A DNA stretch of 64,000 bases from Paenibacillus aceris (GTDB taxonomy: Bacteria > Bacillota > Bacilli > Paenibacillales > NBRC-103111): contig NZ_JAGGKV010000007.1 in NCBI RefSeq assembly GCF_017874035.1, positions 124,001 through 188,000 of the forward strand. Reading direction: 5' to 3'. Below the pieces are notes generated by a model. The model did no database searches and was not told where the DNA came from. It saw only the letters and a program-made list of their open reading frames with translations. Positions 43,827 to 52,959 of the stretch are shown in pieces. Position 1 is the first letter of the stretch, and every line of letters starts with the position of its first letter. The translations under genes and the position numbers were made by a program.

Positions 43827-45305
43827 CTATTTAGCCGCTCCAGGCTTGATAACCGCAGCTATTGCAGCAGGGGACTCTTTTTCGATCGGCCGTTTGCCCA
43901 CGAAAAGGCTAAGCGGCAGCGCAACTACCACGATGAACGTAGCCAGTAAATACACGTCATTCACACTCATCGTAAAGGACTGCATGCCGATAACGGCTTG
44001 ATCTTTGATTCCGCTGGCAGCGAGATCCTTGGAGTGAGTCGCGGTTTGTGACGCCAGAACGGACGTGAAAAGAGCAATAGCGAAAGAACCAAAAACGTTA
44101 CGCACCCAGTTGCTCATGGACGTTGCATGACCGGACAGCGTCCGCGGTATTTGTTCCATACCAGCATTGCTCGCTGGCATCGTCGCAAAAGCGATCCCGA
44201 CGTTCCGAACGATCATCCAGAACAAGATGTAGCCGCGTGAGACGTCGACACTAAGCCAGCTCAGCGTTAATGTTCCAATTGCGATCAAGGAGATACCGAC
44301 AAAAATAAGAATGCGCGGACCAAGAATGCCGTACAATTTACCTACAATCGGCATACAGAGCGCCATAGCAAGGGATGCTGGCAGCAGGATCAAGCCAGTG
44401 TCGAGCGGCGTTACGTGCTGAATATTTTGCAGGAAAATAGGGGTCAGGAACGTTCCCGAGTATAAGCTGATGGTGACAATACTAGAAATGATTAGCGTTA
44501 AAGAATAACGCGCATTAGACAAGACACGAACATTCAGCAATGGAGAATCTGCTTTAAGCTCTCTCCAAATGAAGAGCCCGAGCAAGATAATACCTGTAGC
44601 GAACAGGCCGATTACACGGCCGGATATCCATCCCCACGCATGGCCTTGTGAGAAAGCAACGAGCAGAGATAGACTACCGACGACAACGGTGACTAAACCG
44701 ATGGCATCGAATCTTTTTGGAACAGAAAGACGATAGAAAGGGATTAGTTTAAATACGAGATAAGTTGCAATAAGTCCAACAGGTACATTAAGAAGGAATA
44801 ACCAATGCCAACTCCAGTTTTGCAGAAGCCAGCCGCTCAAAGTAGGCCCGATAGCAGGCGCCATCATAGCGGACAAGGACCAAAGGGAAATCGCAACCGG
44901 TTGTTTTTCGCGTGGAATCACTTGATATACGATCGTCATGGTTGCCGGCATAATGAGACCGCTGAAAGCCCCTTGGATAATACGGAAAGCAATAAGGGAA
45001 GAAGCGTCCCATGCAATCGCACATAGTAGTGAAAAAACAGTAAAACCTACGAGAGCCAAAGCATACAAACGCTTATAGCTGAATCGCTCACCTAAGTAAC
45101 CCGTGATTGGGGCGATCGTACCGCTTGCGAGCATAAATCCTGTGATCGTCCATTGGATTTTACTCAAATCGGAATGAAAATGTTCACTCAAAATCGGTAT
45201 GGCGATATTAATGGTGCTCATACTCAGGATCGAAACGAAAGATCCAAAGAAGATAGCGATCATGATCGGCCAAAAACGGACTTGCTGTAACTCATCTTTA
45301 CTCAC
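43827..45305 (-). CDS. MFS multidrug efflux pump, DHA2 (EmrB/QacA) family
   Basis: This 492-aa protein has about 14 transmembrane segments, with the DHA2 marks WTITGFMLASGTIAPITGYL near the start, GERFSYKRLY (motif A) and a motif C-like GPTLSGWLLQNWSWHW. It exports drugs or toxic metabolites by proton antiport. GGAGG before the GTG at 45305 sets the start; the frame opens 90 bases earlier across the divergent promoter region. A PadR-family repressor is transcribed away from it, with a PadR-like operator between, so drug-induced derepression is likely. Confidence 0.9.
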   Translation of the reverse strand: MSKDELQQVRFWPIMIAIFFGSFVSILSMSTINIAIPILSEHFHSDLSKIQWTITGFMLASGTIAPITGYLGERFSYKRLYALALVGFTVFSLLCAIAWDASSLIAFRIIQGAFSGLIMPATMTIVYQVIPREKQPVAISLWSLSAMMAPAIGPTLSGWLLQNWSWHWLFLLNVPVGLIATYLVFKLIPFYRLSVPKRFDAIGLVTVVVGSLSLLVAFSQGHAWGWISGRVIGLFATGIILLGLFIWRELKADSPLLNVRVLSNARYSLTLIISSIVTISLYSGTFLTPIFLQNIQHVTPLDTGLILLPASLAMALCMPIVGKLYGILGPRILIFVGISLIAIGTLTLSWLSVDVSRGYILFWMIVRNVGIAFATMPASNAGMEQIPRTLSGHATSMSNWVRNVFGSFAIALFTSVLASQTATHSKDLAASGIKDQAVIGMQSFTMSVNDVYLLATFIVVVALPLSLFVGKRPIEKESPAAIAAVIKPGAAK

Positions 45306-45387
45306 TTGGTACCTCCACTCTCCATTGATCTTACTCTCCGGATTCTCTATAATTTGAATGAAAAACATCATACTATCAATATAGAGA

Positions 45388-45405
45388 TATGTCAATTATG
45401 ACATA
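45388..45405. promoter_or_regulatory. PadR-type operator
   Basis: TATGTCA-ATTA-TGACATA contains the ATGT-N8-ACAT dyad typical of PadR binding. It lies between the divergent MFS and PadR-family genes, 15 bases before the regulator's ATG. Confidence 0.75.
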
Positions 45406-45419
45406 ACGAGGAGTTCCCT

Positions 45420-45959
45420 ATGAATACCCTTTCTTATGGCTTGCTCAGCCTGCTATCGAAAGATTCCCGAACGGGCTATGAGCTTATGCACCACATTCAG
45501 CCTTTCTGGCCGGCGAAGCACAGTCAAATATACCCACTCTTGGCTCAGCTAGAGCAAAAGGGGTATGTTGAATTTGTACATGTCCCGCAGTCAGATAAAC
45601 CAGATAAAAAAGTATATTCGTTAACAGCTAACGGATTAAAAGCACTTCAGGAGTGGATCGGGCAGCCTACGGACGCGCCGGTGACCCGTGATGAGTTTGC
45701 ATTGAAAGTATACTGCATCGGTCTTGTAGACAAAGATGAGGCTAAGAAAATGCTGCTTGAGCGTGAGAATTACTATTTAGAGAAGAAAGTAAGTTATCTG
45801 GAGAGCTTTGAGAGAGTCAAATGTCTGTCTGAGAAGCCCCTTGAAGAACTGGGTATGCAAGACCCTATGTTCGGCAATTATGTTCTCATAAGAAAAGCTG
45901 TCCTCAAAGTAGAAGCAGATCTAACCTGGTGTAAGTGGATGAAGTCGAAGCTGAAATAA
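45420..45959 (+). CDS. PadR-family transcriptional regulator
   Basis: This 179-aa protein has the PadR winged helix (LSYGLLSLLSKDSRTGYELM, then QIYPLLAQLEQKGYVEF) and the longer C-terminal helical domain of the subfamily that senses phenolics or drugs (residues about 95-175). The start ATG 45420 follows CGAGGAG. It is divergent from the MFS pump with a PadR-type dyad between them, so autorepression and pump control are expected. The inducer is unknown. Confidence 0.9.
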   Translation: MNTLSYGLLSLLSKDSRTGYELMHHIQPFWPAKHSQIYPLLAQLEQKGYVEFVHVPQSDKPDKKVYSLTANGLKALQEWIGQPTDAPVTRDEFALKVYCIGLVDKDEAKKMLLERENYYLEKKVSYLESFERVKCLSEKPLEELGMQDPMFGNYVLIRKAVLKVEADLTWCKWMKSKLK

Positions 45960-46060
45960 GGCATTTTAGAAATATTTAAGGAAATGTTTAGAGAGCATTT
46001 AGATCAAGGAGTTACACTAACGGAGGAGTGATCATCAGACCGTATACGGGGGCTAAAACC

Positions 46061-46702
46061 ATGAGCAAGAAGCTGGCGATTTTCGTTATATGTATTATTT
46101 TGGGCGTGGCGATTGCCGCGGTGTTTCCTTATGTTACATTAAATCCTGCCAATAGCCGTGTTGAGCTAAATGAGAACTTTCCATTCTTCTATACCGTGCT
46201 CGTGCTGCATATTGGAACTGCACTTCTTGCACTCGTTAGCGGCTTGTTTCAATTCAGCGATCGTTTTCGTACTCGTTTTCCGGCCAGACACCGGGTTTTA
46301 GGACGCATATATGTCGTCAGCGTGATGGTGAGTGGATGCTTAGGACTCGTCATTACCGTGTACATCGATAACTTCACAAAAGCCATGGCGTTTCTAACAT
46401 TGAGTCTCTTATGGCTGTTTACAAGCTGGAAAGGGTTCCGGTACGCGGTTTCCAAGCAATTCTCAGAGCATCGGATTTGGATGATTCGCAGCTACGCCAT
46501 TACACTTGTTGCTACATCCGCCAGACTGATTGTTCCGCTCTGTATACTGCTATATGCAGCTATGCGGGGGTTCCATCTCCCTGAAGGCGGTACCCGTCAA
46601 ATGATCGCTGACATTCTGGAAGTGAACATCTGGATCGGCTTGCTGATCAACTTCTGCCTCGTGGAATGGGTGCTGCTCAAACCTCGAAAAGCCCAAAAAT
46701 AG
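46061..46702 (+). CDS. DUF2306-type membrane protein
   Basis: This 213-aa protein has six predicted transmembrane segments and the features of the DUF2306 family: LHIGTALLALVSGLFQF, HRVLGRIYV with conserved His, and HRIWMIRSYAITLVATSARL. The family has no established function; its conserved His residues recall haem-binding membrane helices, but that is only a suggestion. Either GTG 46028 or ATG 46061 could be the start; the ATG matches the beginning of family members better. It is monocistronic. Confidence 0.72.
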   Translation: MSKKLAIFVICIILGVAIAAVFPYVTLNPANSRVELNENFPFFYTVLVLHIGTALLALVSGLFQFSDRFRTRFPARHRVLGRIYVVSVMVSGCLGLVITVYIDNFTKAMAFLTLSLLWLFTSWKGFRYAVSKQFSEHRIWMIRSYAITLVATSARLIVPLCILLYAAMRGFHLPEGGTRQMIADILEVNIWIGLLINFCLVEWVLLKPRKAQK

Positions 46703-46763
46703 GCTTCTATTCTTCCTCTCGTAAGTGAGATACATTCCTCACGCACCTTCAAAGTGAACCCTG

Positions 46764-47288
46764 TTAAGCTATTTTTTCTAAAATAATGCGAATAATATCG
46801 TCCGTACCCAAGGAGTCCGTTTGGATGTGCTCCCCGAATAGGGGATCGCGAAGAGCCGAAACACACTTTGCCACTTGCTGGAATTGCCATCCGCCAGGCT
46901 CATCTCCGCGATGGGTTAGACGTTCGTACAGGGTTTCCGCTGAAGCAAATAAACAGAAATGAAAAATATCCTTATCAATGGCTTGGAAGCCTCGATAAAT
47001 ATAGTCGAAGTTATCCCGTTTATAAATCGTCATAGGCACAATCAGGTGCTTGTTATACTGCGCCTTTAAAGCGTCAGCCGCTTTCACGGTAAGGACTTTC
47101 CACAAATCCAAGTCTTGAAAATCATCCGTCCGCTCATGAGCCAATCGCTGATCCTCAGGAACCAGCTTGCGAAGCATGTAGCCGATTTCTTCCGGGTCGA
47201 AGATCAGACTGTTTGGTATCTGAGAAAGCAGCTTATTGGCAGTTGTTGTCTTTCCAGCTCCAAAAGCACCGTTGATCATAATGATCAT
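46764..47288 (-). CDS. TmrB-like P-loop protein
   Basis: This 174-aa ATP-binding protein begins MIIMINGAFGAGKTTTANKL (Walker A) and continues IFDPEEIGYMLRKLVP, a pattern seen in the TmrB family, in which a Bacillus member gives tunicamycin resistance. HRGDEPGGWQF and TDSLGTDDI fit a nucleoside-kinase-like fold. The start is ATG 47288 behind GAGAGGAG. Whether it confers resistance or phosphorylates something is unknown. The neighbouring minus-strand gene ends 55 bases upstream. Confidence 0.8.
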   Translation of the reverse strand: MIIMINGAFGAGKTTTANKLLSQIPNSLIFDPEEIGYMLRKLVPEDQRLAHERTDDFQDLDLWKVLTVKAADALKAQYNKHLIVPMTIYKRDNFDYIYRGFQAIDKDIFHFCLFASAETLYERLTHRGDEPGGWQFQQVAKCVSALRDPLFGEHIQTDSLGTDDIIRIILEKIA

Positions 47289-47342
47289 GGATGGGGGCTC
47301 CTCTCTTGTTTTTAAACATCGCAAGTTCTCCTGCAGTGTGCT

Positions 47343-47828
47343 CTAGCTCCCAAGTTCCTGGATGACCGTTTGGATTTTCTGCAGGCGGATATATTCGGAC
47401 TTTTCCAGTTGAGGACGGAAATACGCATACAGGTATGCGGCATCGTGGAAATCTAGGCCGGGATAGCAAACAACTTCCTGAACCACCTGCGGATTATCCA
47501 TGATAACCTGCCATTCGCCTGTGCGCTCAGCCGGTGGAATGCTTGATAGGACATGCCTTTTCGCAGCCAGGGTAGCCCCAAGCTCTGCCCAGATGCATGC
47601 CCAAGAGGGACTGAATTGAACCGGCTCCGGGAACAGTCGGCCAGCCTTGTTTAGGGCCCGCTCAAGGTTCGGGATGTCCGCATCTGCGGCGGCTTTAATC
47701 GCCTCGGTCAAGCCGTCGAGCAGGCGCCGGAATCCGGCGTATCCTTCGGCGCACACTTCTTGCTGATAGGCCGCTTCGGCCTCCGCACTCATAAGCATGA
47801 AAAAATCGGAATACGTGTTATTGAGCAT
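47343..47828 (-). CDS. Conserved-looking hypothetical helical protein
   Basis: This 161-aa product is not recognised. It is soluble and mostly helical, with WACIWAELGATLAAKRHVLS in the middle and YLYAYFRPQLEKSEYIRL near the end. There is no signal peptide, membrane helix or clear active site. GGGGGGA lies before ATG 47828, but in-frame starts at 47846 and 47864 are also possible. It is probably cotranscribed with the TmrB-like gene downstream. Confidence 0.6.
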   Translation of the reverse strand: MLNNTYSDFFMLMSAEAEAAYQQEVCAEGYAGFRRLLDGLTEAIKAAADADIPNLERALNKAGRLFPEPVQFSPSWACIWAELGATLAAKRHVLSSIPPAERTGEWQVIMDNPQVVQEVVCYPGLDFHDAAYLYAYFRPQLEKSEYIRLQKIQTVIQELGS

Positions 47829-48094
47829 ACGGTGAGATCCCCCCATAACGGATACTTTCTCCAAAATGTATCACATATTTTTTGCCAAAAAAAGCCCTTA
47901 CATCGTCAAGAGCCCTCATTGGTTTAAATTCAGTTTATAAAAGTCGCTTATGCTACTTTCATGCAATGAATTTCCCAAAGAAGCGTTCAGGCGGGATCGC
48001 CATAAGTCATGCGAATTCGTTTAAAACCGCTTTTTTGCTGTATGCTAGAAAGAGATAGGCAGTAGACCTAATATGAAGTGAGGCTTGATATAAA

Positions 48095-48772
48095 ATGGCG
48101 CCAATTCTGATCGTAGATGATGATCCCTATATCCGTGAGCTGGTCCGTGTCTTCATGCTGAATGAAGGCTTCGATGTCGTCGAAGCTTCTGATGGCGTCG
48201 AAGCGCTCAAACTGCTCGAAACGGTCCAAGTTGAATTGGTAATTATGGATATCATGATGCCAAATATGGACGGGTGGGAGCTGTGCAAGGAGCTGAGGGA
48301 GCACTATGATATCCCGCTGCTTATGCTTACCGCCAAAGGCGAAACCTCGCAGAAGGTCAAAGGCTTCGAGTTGGGCACAGACGATTACCTCGTTAAGCCC
48401 TTCGAGCCTGTGGAGCTGGCGATGCGGGTCAAAGCGCTGCTCAAGCGCTATAAAATTGCTTCGTCCCAAACGGTTCAGGTCGGAGATCTCAGCATGAACA
48501 AGAGAACTTATGAAGTCACTGTCGGTTCGGAGAACTTGACGCTGCCGCTCAAAGAATTTGAGCTGCTCTACAAGCTGGCGAGCTACCCGGGCAAAACGTT
48601 TTCGCGCGACCAGCTGATTGAGCAGATCTGGGGCTTCGATTATGAGGGGAATGAGCGGACGGTCGATGTTCATATCAACCGGCTCCGCGAACGATTTCCG
48701 GAGGAGCAGCATGCTTTTCGCATTGCTACGATTCGCGGTCTTGGCTACAGGATGGAGGTCATGCAGTCATGA
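48095..48772 (+). CDS. OmpR-family response regulator, HssR-like
   Basis: This 225-aa protein has a receiver domain (acidic VDDD, phospho-acceptor in VIMDIMMPN, Lys in LVKPF) and an OmpR winged-helix domain (FSRDQLIEQIWGFDYEG, then NERTVDVHINRLRERF). The stretch IWGFDYEGNERTVDVHI is very close to staphylococcal HssR, the haem-stress regulator. No hrtAB-type exporter is nearby, so the target is unproven. The kinase start overlaps its stop by 4 bases (ATGA). Confidence 0.9.
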   Translation: MAPILIVDDDPYIRELVRVFMLNEGFDVVEASDGVEALKLLETVQVELVIMDIMMPNMDGWELCKELREHYDIPLLMLTAKGETSQKVKGFELGTDDYLVKPFEPVELAMRVKALLKRYKIASSQTVQVGDLSMNKRTYEVTVGSENLTLPLKEFELLYKLASYPGKTFSRDQLIEQIWGFDYEGNERTVDVHINRLRERFPEEQHAFRIATIRGLGYRMEVMQS

Positions 48773-49857
48773 GCAGGAGAGTGGAGCGGAAGGCTTTCAA
48801 AAGCAACCTGACGCGTGGCCAGCGGGTGCGGGGAACTTTGTTTGCTCTAGGCATTTTTCTGCTCATCATCCTGTATTGGCTAGCTGCCTTCTACGGGACC
48901 GAATGGCTGTACGGCTACATGAATAAACGCCCTCCGGAAGTGGCAGCTCAACTGATCAACTGTATCGGCGGGTTGTTTCTTTGGGGCATCACCATGACAT
49001 GCTTGGGGAGGTTCTTCCGCAGCGAGCAATTGAAGTTCTTTCAAGCATTGATTGCTGCGATCAAGAGCATGTCCAGAGGAGACTTCAATGTGTCCGTGGA
49101 CAATAATAATCCGCACAATGGGCCTTTTGTGGAGCTGGTCGATTCCATCAACAATATGGCAGTGGAGTTAGGTCAGTTGGAGAAAATGAGACAGGAATTC
49201 ATCTCTAACGTATCGCATGAAATTCAGTCGCCTCTCACCTCCATCAGTGGCTTCTCGCGTGCTCTGCAGAACGAGACGATCACGCCTGAGGAACGCAAGC
49301 ATTATTTGGAAATCATTGAAGCTGAGAGCACGCGACTATCCAAACTGAGCGATAACTTGCTCAAATTATCGTCATTGGAGTCACAGCATCACCCCTTTGA
49401 ACCGAAAAGCTACCGGCTCGATAAGCAAATTCGCAATCATATTCTTGCCTGTGAGCCGCAGTGGGTAGAGAAAAGCATCGATATGGACATTGAGCTGGAG
49501 TCGGTGACCCTAACGGCCGACGAAGACCTGCTGAGCCAGGTGTGGACGAATTTAATTCATAATGCGATCAAATTCACGCCAGTTGGCGGAACGATTGGTG
49601 TCCATGTGGCAAACACGCGGAAAGAAGCAATCATCCGAATATCCAATAATGGCGCTTGTATTTCAGAGGAAGATCTGCCGCATATTTTTGAACGATTCTA
49701 TAAAGCGGACAAATCGAGGAATCGGACATCTGGCGGTAACGGATTAGGGCTGTCCATCGTGAAGAAGATTATTGATATGCATGCCGGTACTATTTCCGTA
49801 GAGAGTAAACCAGAGGAAAAGACTGTTTTTATCGTGCGGCTGTCGTTGCAGGAATAA
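48769..49857 (+). CDS. Sensor histidine kinase, HssS-like partner
   Basis: This 362-aa kinase has two transmembrane helices (about residues 27-48 and 62-83) with a very short loop between, a HAMP-like linker, a HisKA domain with phospho-His in SNVSHEIQSPL, and an ATPase domain with NLIHNAIKFT, FERFYKADKSR and GGNGLGLSIV. HssS proteins have a sensor loop of over 100 residues; here it is nearly absent, which suggests sensing in the membrane. It is translationally coupled to the response regulator. A long hairpin follows. Confidence 0.9.
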   Translation: MSRRVERKAFKSNLTRGQRVRGTLFALGIFLLIILYWLAAFYGTEWLYGYMNKRPPEVAAQLINCIGGLFLWGITMTCLGRFFRSEQLKFFQALIAAIKSMSRGDFNVSVDNNNPHNGPFVELVDSINNMAVELGQLEKMRQEFISNVSHEIQSPLTSISGFSRALQNETITPEERKHYLEIIEAESTRLSKLSDNLLKLSSLESQHHPFEPKSYRLDKQIRNHILACEPQWVEKSIDMDIELESVTLTADEDLLSQVWTNLIHNAIKFTPVGGTIGVHVANTRKEAIIRISNNGACISEEDLPHIFERFYKADKSRNRTSGGNGLGLSIVKKIIDMHAGTISVESKPEEKTVFIVRLSLQE

Positions 49858-49873
49858 AGGAAGGCATACAAAT

Positions 49874-49911
49874 AGAGACCTCCGCTTATCCATGATAACC
49901 GGAGGTCTCTA
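49874..49911. terminator. Bidirectional terminator-like hairpin
   Basis: AGAGACCTCCG pairs with CGGAGGTCTCT around a 15-base loop. The T run is weak on both strands. It lies between the kinase gene and the end of the candidate RNA on the minus strand. Confidence 0.7.
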
Positions 49912-50216
49912 AGTTTCACTAAAGGTATTCAATTGTCCCTACACACACTCCAATCAACCAACTCGCGTTGCAAATTACGACTTTACGTTGTTACGGATCC
50001 TTTCCTCGAATAAACGCTTTTCACATTTACCGCCTCTGGATTCCCACATGCCCGATGAACGTAACCCGTTCCCGCACCTTTTCTTCCGTCGTTTGAAGGA
50101 AAAGTGGGCATGTTTCGCTAACGTGGTCCATTGGACTATCCCCTTCCTAAGTTGAGAATAGGTGGCTGCTTTTAGGGGGCCTTACCGGCTGTAAGGCTTG
50201 TCCTTCAAGTTTGCCT
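49875..50216 (-). ncRNA. Candidate structured non-coding RNA
   Basis: This gene-free stretch has a good minus-strand promoter just upstream (50223-50251). The transcript would begin near 50216 and contains several stems: GCCTTAC/GTAAGGC, CTATTCTC/GGGGATAG, and ACATGCCC pairing with GGGCATGT across an inner CTTTTCC/GGAAGAAAAG stem. No open frame with a ribosome binding site is found. The 3' end may be the hairpin at 49874-49911. It lacks the conserved sequences of RNase P, tmRNA and SRP RNA. A 6S-like RNA is possible but unproven. Confidence 0.5.
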
Positions 50217-50222
50217 AAGACA

Positions 50223-50251
50223 ACTATAGCCCAATATTATAATATTGTAAA
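50223..50251 (-). promoter_or_regulatory. Minus-strand promoter of the candidate RNA
   Basis: On the minus strand TTTACA (50251-50246), 17 bases and TATAGT (50228-50223). The YjbR-like gene ends 99 bases upstream of the -35, with a hairpin (AAAGAGAT/ATCTCTTT) between, so this would be an independent unit. Confidence 0.65.
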
Positions 50252-50349
50252 TATTCAGAATATTTGCTAAAAAGAGATTTTTACTGACTTTTTTAGCGAT
50301 CTCTTTGGTTTCCTTCGAATTGCGTAGTTTTTGTAAAGGTTTCAATGCT

Positions 50350-50733
50350 CTATTCGGTTTGGAGCAGTTGTCGCAGTTTTTTTGGTGCCGTTCGGGCATA
50401 TCCTTCCGTGATTAAGTCGGTTATTTCCGTCCAGGGAACCCGGTCCATATCGAGAATCGACACCCAACCGTGCTGACCGATATAGGCTGTTTTGTGATAG
50501 GGCGAATCCTCCTGCTGGAGGAGAAACTCTTGTGTCGTCAAGTTCGTTTTGATCGCAGTGGAAGGCTGGCCATCCGTTTCCCCCATCATGACGAAGGGTT
50601 TACCCTTCACGCGGAAAGTGATATGCCCAAAGCCATCAACCTTTTCAACGACTTCGGGCAGTTGTTTGCAAAAAGCTCTTACTTTGGCAGCACCTTCGAG
50701 ACCTTTGGCGGATATAATCTGATGATGTGTCAT
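50350..50733 (-). CDS. MmcQ/YjbR-family protein
   Basis: This 127-aa protein has the YjbR fold signature: FCKQLPEVVEKVDGFGHITFRVKGKPF, with the later SPYHKTAYIGQHGWVSILD and EGYARTAPKKL. The family has a DNA-binding-like cyclic fold but no settled function. The gene lies 13 bases after the DUF2500-type gene on the same strand, so the pair is likely an operon. A hairpin follows. Confidence 0.8.
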   Translation of the reverse strand: MTHHQIISAKGLEGAAKVRAFCKQLPEVVEKVDGFGHITFRVKGKPFVMMGETDGQPSTAIKTNLTTQEFLLQQEDSPYHKTAYIGQHGWVSILDMDRVPWTEITDLITEGYARTAPKKLRQLLQTE

Positions 50734-50746
50734 GCTGGAGCACTCC

Positions 50747-51139
50747 TTATGTTTGAAAAGATAATTGGCGAGAAAACCCTTTGAACCTGGTGCCTTGATA
50801 GGTCAGTATTCCCTCGTCACCCTCTACGATATAACCAAACTGATCCCGTCCTACGCGTAATTCTAACCTGCGGCGGTCTTCAAATTCAAAAGTGGCATAG
50901 TAACTCGTATTCGAGCTGGAATCCCCAGAGCCGCCGCTAACTTGCATTCTTTTGGCCACGACCTTGCAGACCAGATTTTGGATAGGGGAAGCATTATTGG
51001 AGGACCATGTTAGAAACCCTCTAATGATCATGAATAAGATAAAACCGCCAATAAGTACTGCCATAATGGTAAAAATAAGCATAAAAAGACCTCCGCCATT
51101 TTGGCTAGGAAACGGACCTGTGTTAAATCCGGTTGACAT
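50747..51139 (-). CDS. DUF2500-type membrane-anchored protein
   Basis: This 130-aa protein has one transmembrane helix (about residues 17-40) and a C-terminal beta-rich domain with VVAKRMQVSGG and SYYATFEFEDRRRLELRVGRDQFGYIVEGDEGILTYQG-like features (KGF at the end) typical of DUF2500. Three ATGs stand in a row; the last (51139) has the best spacing to GAGGAG. Function unknown. It is paired with the YjbR-like gene. Confidence 0.78.
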   Translation of the reverse strand: MSTGFNTGPFPSQNGGGLFMLIFTIMAVLIGGFILFMIIRGFLTWSSNNASPIQNLVCKVVAKRMQVSGGSGDSSSNTSYYATFEFEDRRRLELRVGRDQFGYIVEGDEGILTYQGTRFKGFSRQLSFQT

Positions 51140-51181
51140 CATCATCACTCCTCAAAGTTTCGTAGTAAAATTCCCAGACCT

Positions 51182-51619
51182 TTAGAGGAATCTTTTGACG
51201 AATCGGTATCCTGTTTCATGAAACCCAATCGGTTCATTGGCTTTCCGGCTGTCGCCATTCTTCTCTGAACCTGTGATCCACCACATCCCGGAGCAAGCGT
51301 GCTTCTGGGCAAGCTGCTCGGCGTATCTTTTTAACTTATCGGCAGCTGTTCCGCAGTTGTTATCTCCCTCCATAGAAATGACGGAGATCTCACTGAACTT
51401 CACGACGGCATCGTCGGCTTGGCGAATACGAAAACCTAAAGTGCCGAGGATCTGATTCTCTTCTTCATACACATAGAGTGATTCATCAGGGTTTTCGCGC
51501 ATAAAATGGAGCCTGTTTTCAATGTGCAAGGGGGAAATCATTTTGCCTGTCCGTTTGAAAACAAAGGTGCTGATTTCCTTGGTATCCCGGGGGTTTGCTT
51601 CGCGAATGATATACGTCAT
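51182..51619 (-). CDS. GNAT-family acetyltransferase-like protein
   Basis: This 145-aa protein has the GNAT arrangement: IIREANPRDTKEISTFVF at the start, SLYVYEEENQILGTLGFRI as strand pair, and CGTAADKLKRYAEQLAQKHACSG where the acetyl-CoA loop and helix would be, ending with NEPIGFHETGYRFVKRF. The pyrophosphate loop (normally Q/RxxGxG/A) reads NNCGTA, so it is degenerate and activity is uncertain. The substrate is unknown. Confidence 0.72.
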   Translation of the reverse strand: MTYIIREANPRDTKEISTFVFKRTGKMISPLHIENRLHFMRENPDESLYVYEEENQILGTLGFRIRQADDAVVKFSEISVISMEGDNNCGTAADKLKRYAEQLAQKHACSGMWWITGSEKNGDSRKANEPIGFHETGYRFVKRFL

Positions 51620-51694
51620 AAATAGCCTTCTTTCTATGATCCTATGATTCTGCTAATTATACCATATATTGGAACATGAGTTCTACATTTGCAT

Positions 51695-51720
51695 GAAAAA
51701 ACCCGCCATAAAGGCGGGTT
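51695..51720 (-). terminator. Terminator of the M42 peptidase gene
   Basis: On the minus strand AACCCGCC-TTTAT-GGCGGGTT followed by T's. Confidence 0.92.
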
Positions 51721-51731
51721 AAGTGTAACGA

Positions 51732-52808
51732 TCACGCTCCGGCATGAATCGTATTCAGTGTTGTACGGTCGCTCGCTTGCACGAGCTTGATGAGCAGCTC
51801 TTTTGCTGCGGCATAATCATCCACGTGAAGGATCGACGCGGAGGTGTGAATATAGCGCGCGCAGATGCCAATTACGGCCGAGGGAATGCCGCTGCCCTGC
51901 ACGTGCACTAGTCCGGCGTCCGTTCCGCCCGCCGATATAAAATATTGATACGGAATCTTATGCGTTTCCGCCGTATCCAGAATGAACTCGACCATCCCGC
52001 GGTGGGTGATCATCGTGGGATCGAAAATACGCAGCAGCGCCCCGCGTCCCAGCTGCCCAAAAGCATTGCGGTCGCCGGTCGTATCCCCGGCGGCACTGGC
52101 ATCCAGCGCGTAGAACAAGTCCGGCTGGATGAGATTCGCCGCCGTGCGTCCGCCGCGCACGCCAACTTCTTCCTGTACGGTAGCGCCAGCGTACAGGATA
52201 TTCGGGAGCTTCGGCCCGCCGTGAAGCTCCTTCATCAGCTCAATCGCAAGGCCGACGCCGTAGCGATTGTCCCAAGCCTTGGCCATAATCCGCTTCGGAT
52301 TGGCCAGGGGCGTGAACGGGCAGATGGGCACGATCTGCTGCCCGAGCTTGATGCCGATGGCGAGCGCATCGGCTTTGTCTTCTGCGCCGATGTCAATGTA
52401 CATCGTCTTGATGTCTGCGGGCTTGCTGCGTGCCGCTTCGTCCAGCAAGTGCACGGGTACGGAGCCGATCACACCGATAATCGGCCCTTGCTCGGTCATG
52501 ATCTGCACGCGCTGTGCGGGCAGTACCTGACTGAACCAGCCGCCGAGGGGCTGGAACTTGATTGTGCCGTGCTCGGTGATGCCGCTCACCATGAAGCCAA
52601 CCTCGTCGAAATGTCCGGCGACCATGATTTTAGGGCCGGCTTCATCGCCGCGCAGGACGCCGAACAAGCTGCCGAGGCCGTCTTGGATGAACTCGTCTGT
52701 GTATTTCTCCATTTCACCGCGGACGAACTTGCGGATTTCTCGTTCAAAACCAGGAGCTGCCTGAAGTTCAGTCAGCGTGCGGAAAAGCTCTAATGTTTCA
52801 ACATTCAT
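51732..52808 (-). CDS. M42-family metallo-aminopeptidase (glutamyl aminopeptidase/YtoP type)
   Basis: This 358-aa enzyme shows all five M42 metal ligands in order: His in [10 protein letters not shown], Asp in KAWDNRYG, Glu in QEEVGVRGG, Asp in ALDASAAGD and His in YIHTSASI. The family forms large tetrahedral aminopeptidase complexes with two metal ions in the cytoplasm and trims peptides. The start is ATG 52808, with GGAAC-type weak upstream pairing (GGGAG further on). It is monocistronic. Confidence 0.9.
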   Translation of the reverse strand: MNVETLELFRTLTELQAAPGFEREIRKFVRGEMEKYTDEFIQDGLGSLFGVLRGDEAGPKIMVAGHFDEVGFMVSGITEHGTIKFQPLGGWFSQVLPAQRVQIMTEQGPIIGVIGSVPVHLLDEAARSKPADIKTMYIDIGAEDKADALAIGIKLGQQIVPICPFTPLANPKRIMAKAWDNRYGVGLAIELMKELHGGPKLPNILYAGATVQEEVGVRGGRTAANLIQPDLFYALDASAAGDTTGDRNAFGQLGRGALLRIFDPTMITHRGMVEFILDTAETHKIPYQYFISAGGTDAGLVHVQGSGIPSAVIGICARYIHTSASILHVDDYAAAKELLIKLVQASDRTTLNTIHAGA

Positions 52809-52959
52809 AGGGAGTTCCTCACTTTAGCAAGATTAGGAATAGCGATAAGCTTTATTTTACCATAACGGAGAAATAAATGAGGTTTAGGCAAAGCCCCTTT
52901 ACAAAGCTAACGACATTAGTTATTATACTAATATAATAAGCAATTGGGAGGCGTTCAGA

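Noticed and set aside
49875..50216. RNase P RNA, tmRNA or SRP RNA
   Set aside because: Their conserved core motifs were looked for and not found; only a generic candidate RNA is claimed.
50205..50399. 64-codon minus-strand frame
   Set aside because: It overlaps the end of the YjbR-like gene, runs into a terminator and promoter region, and has no binding site.
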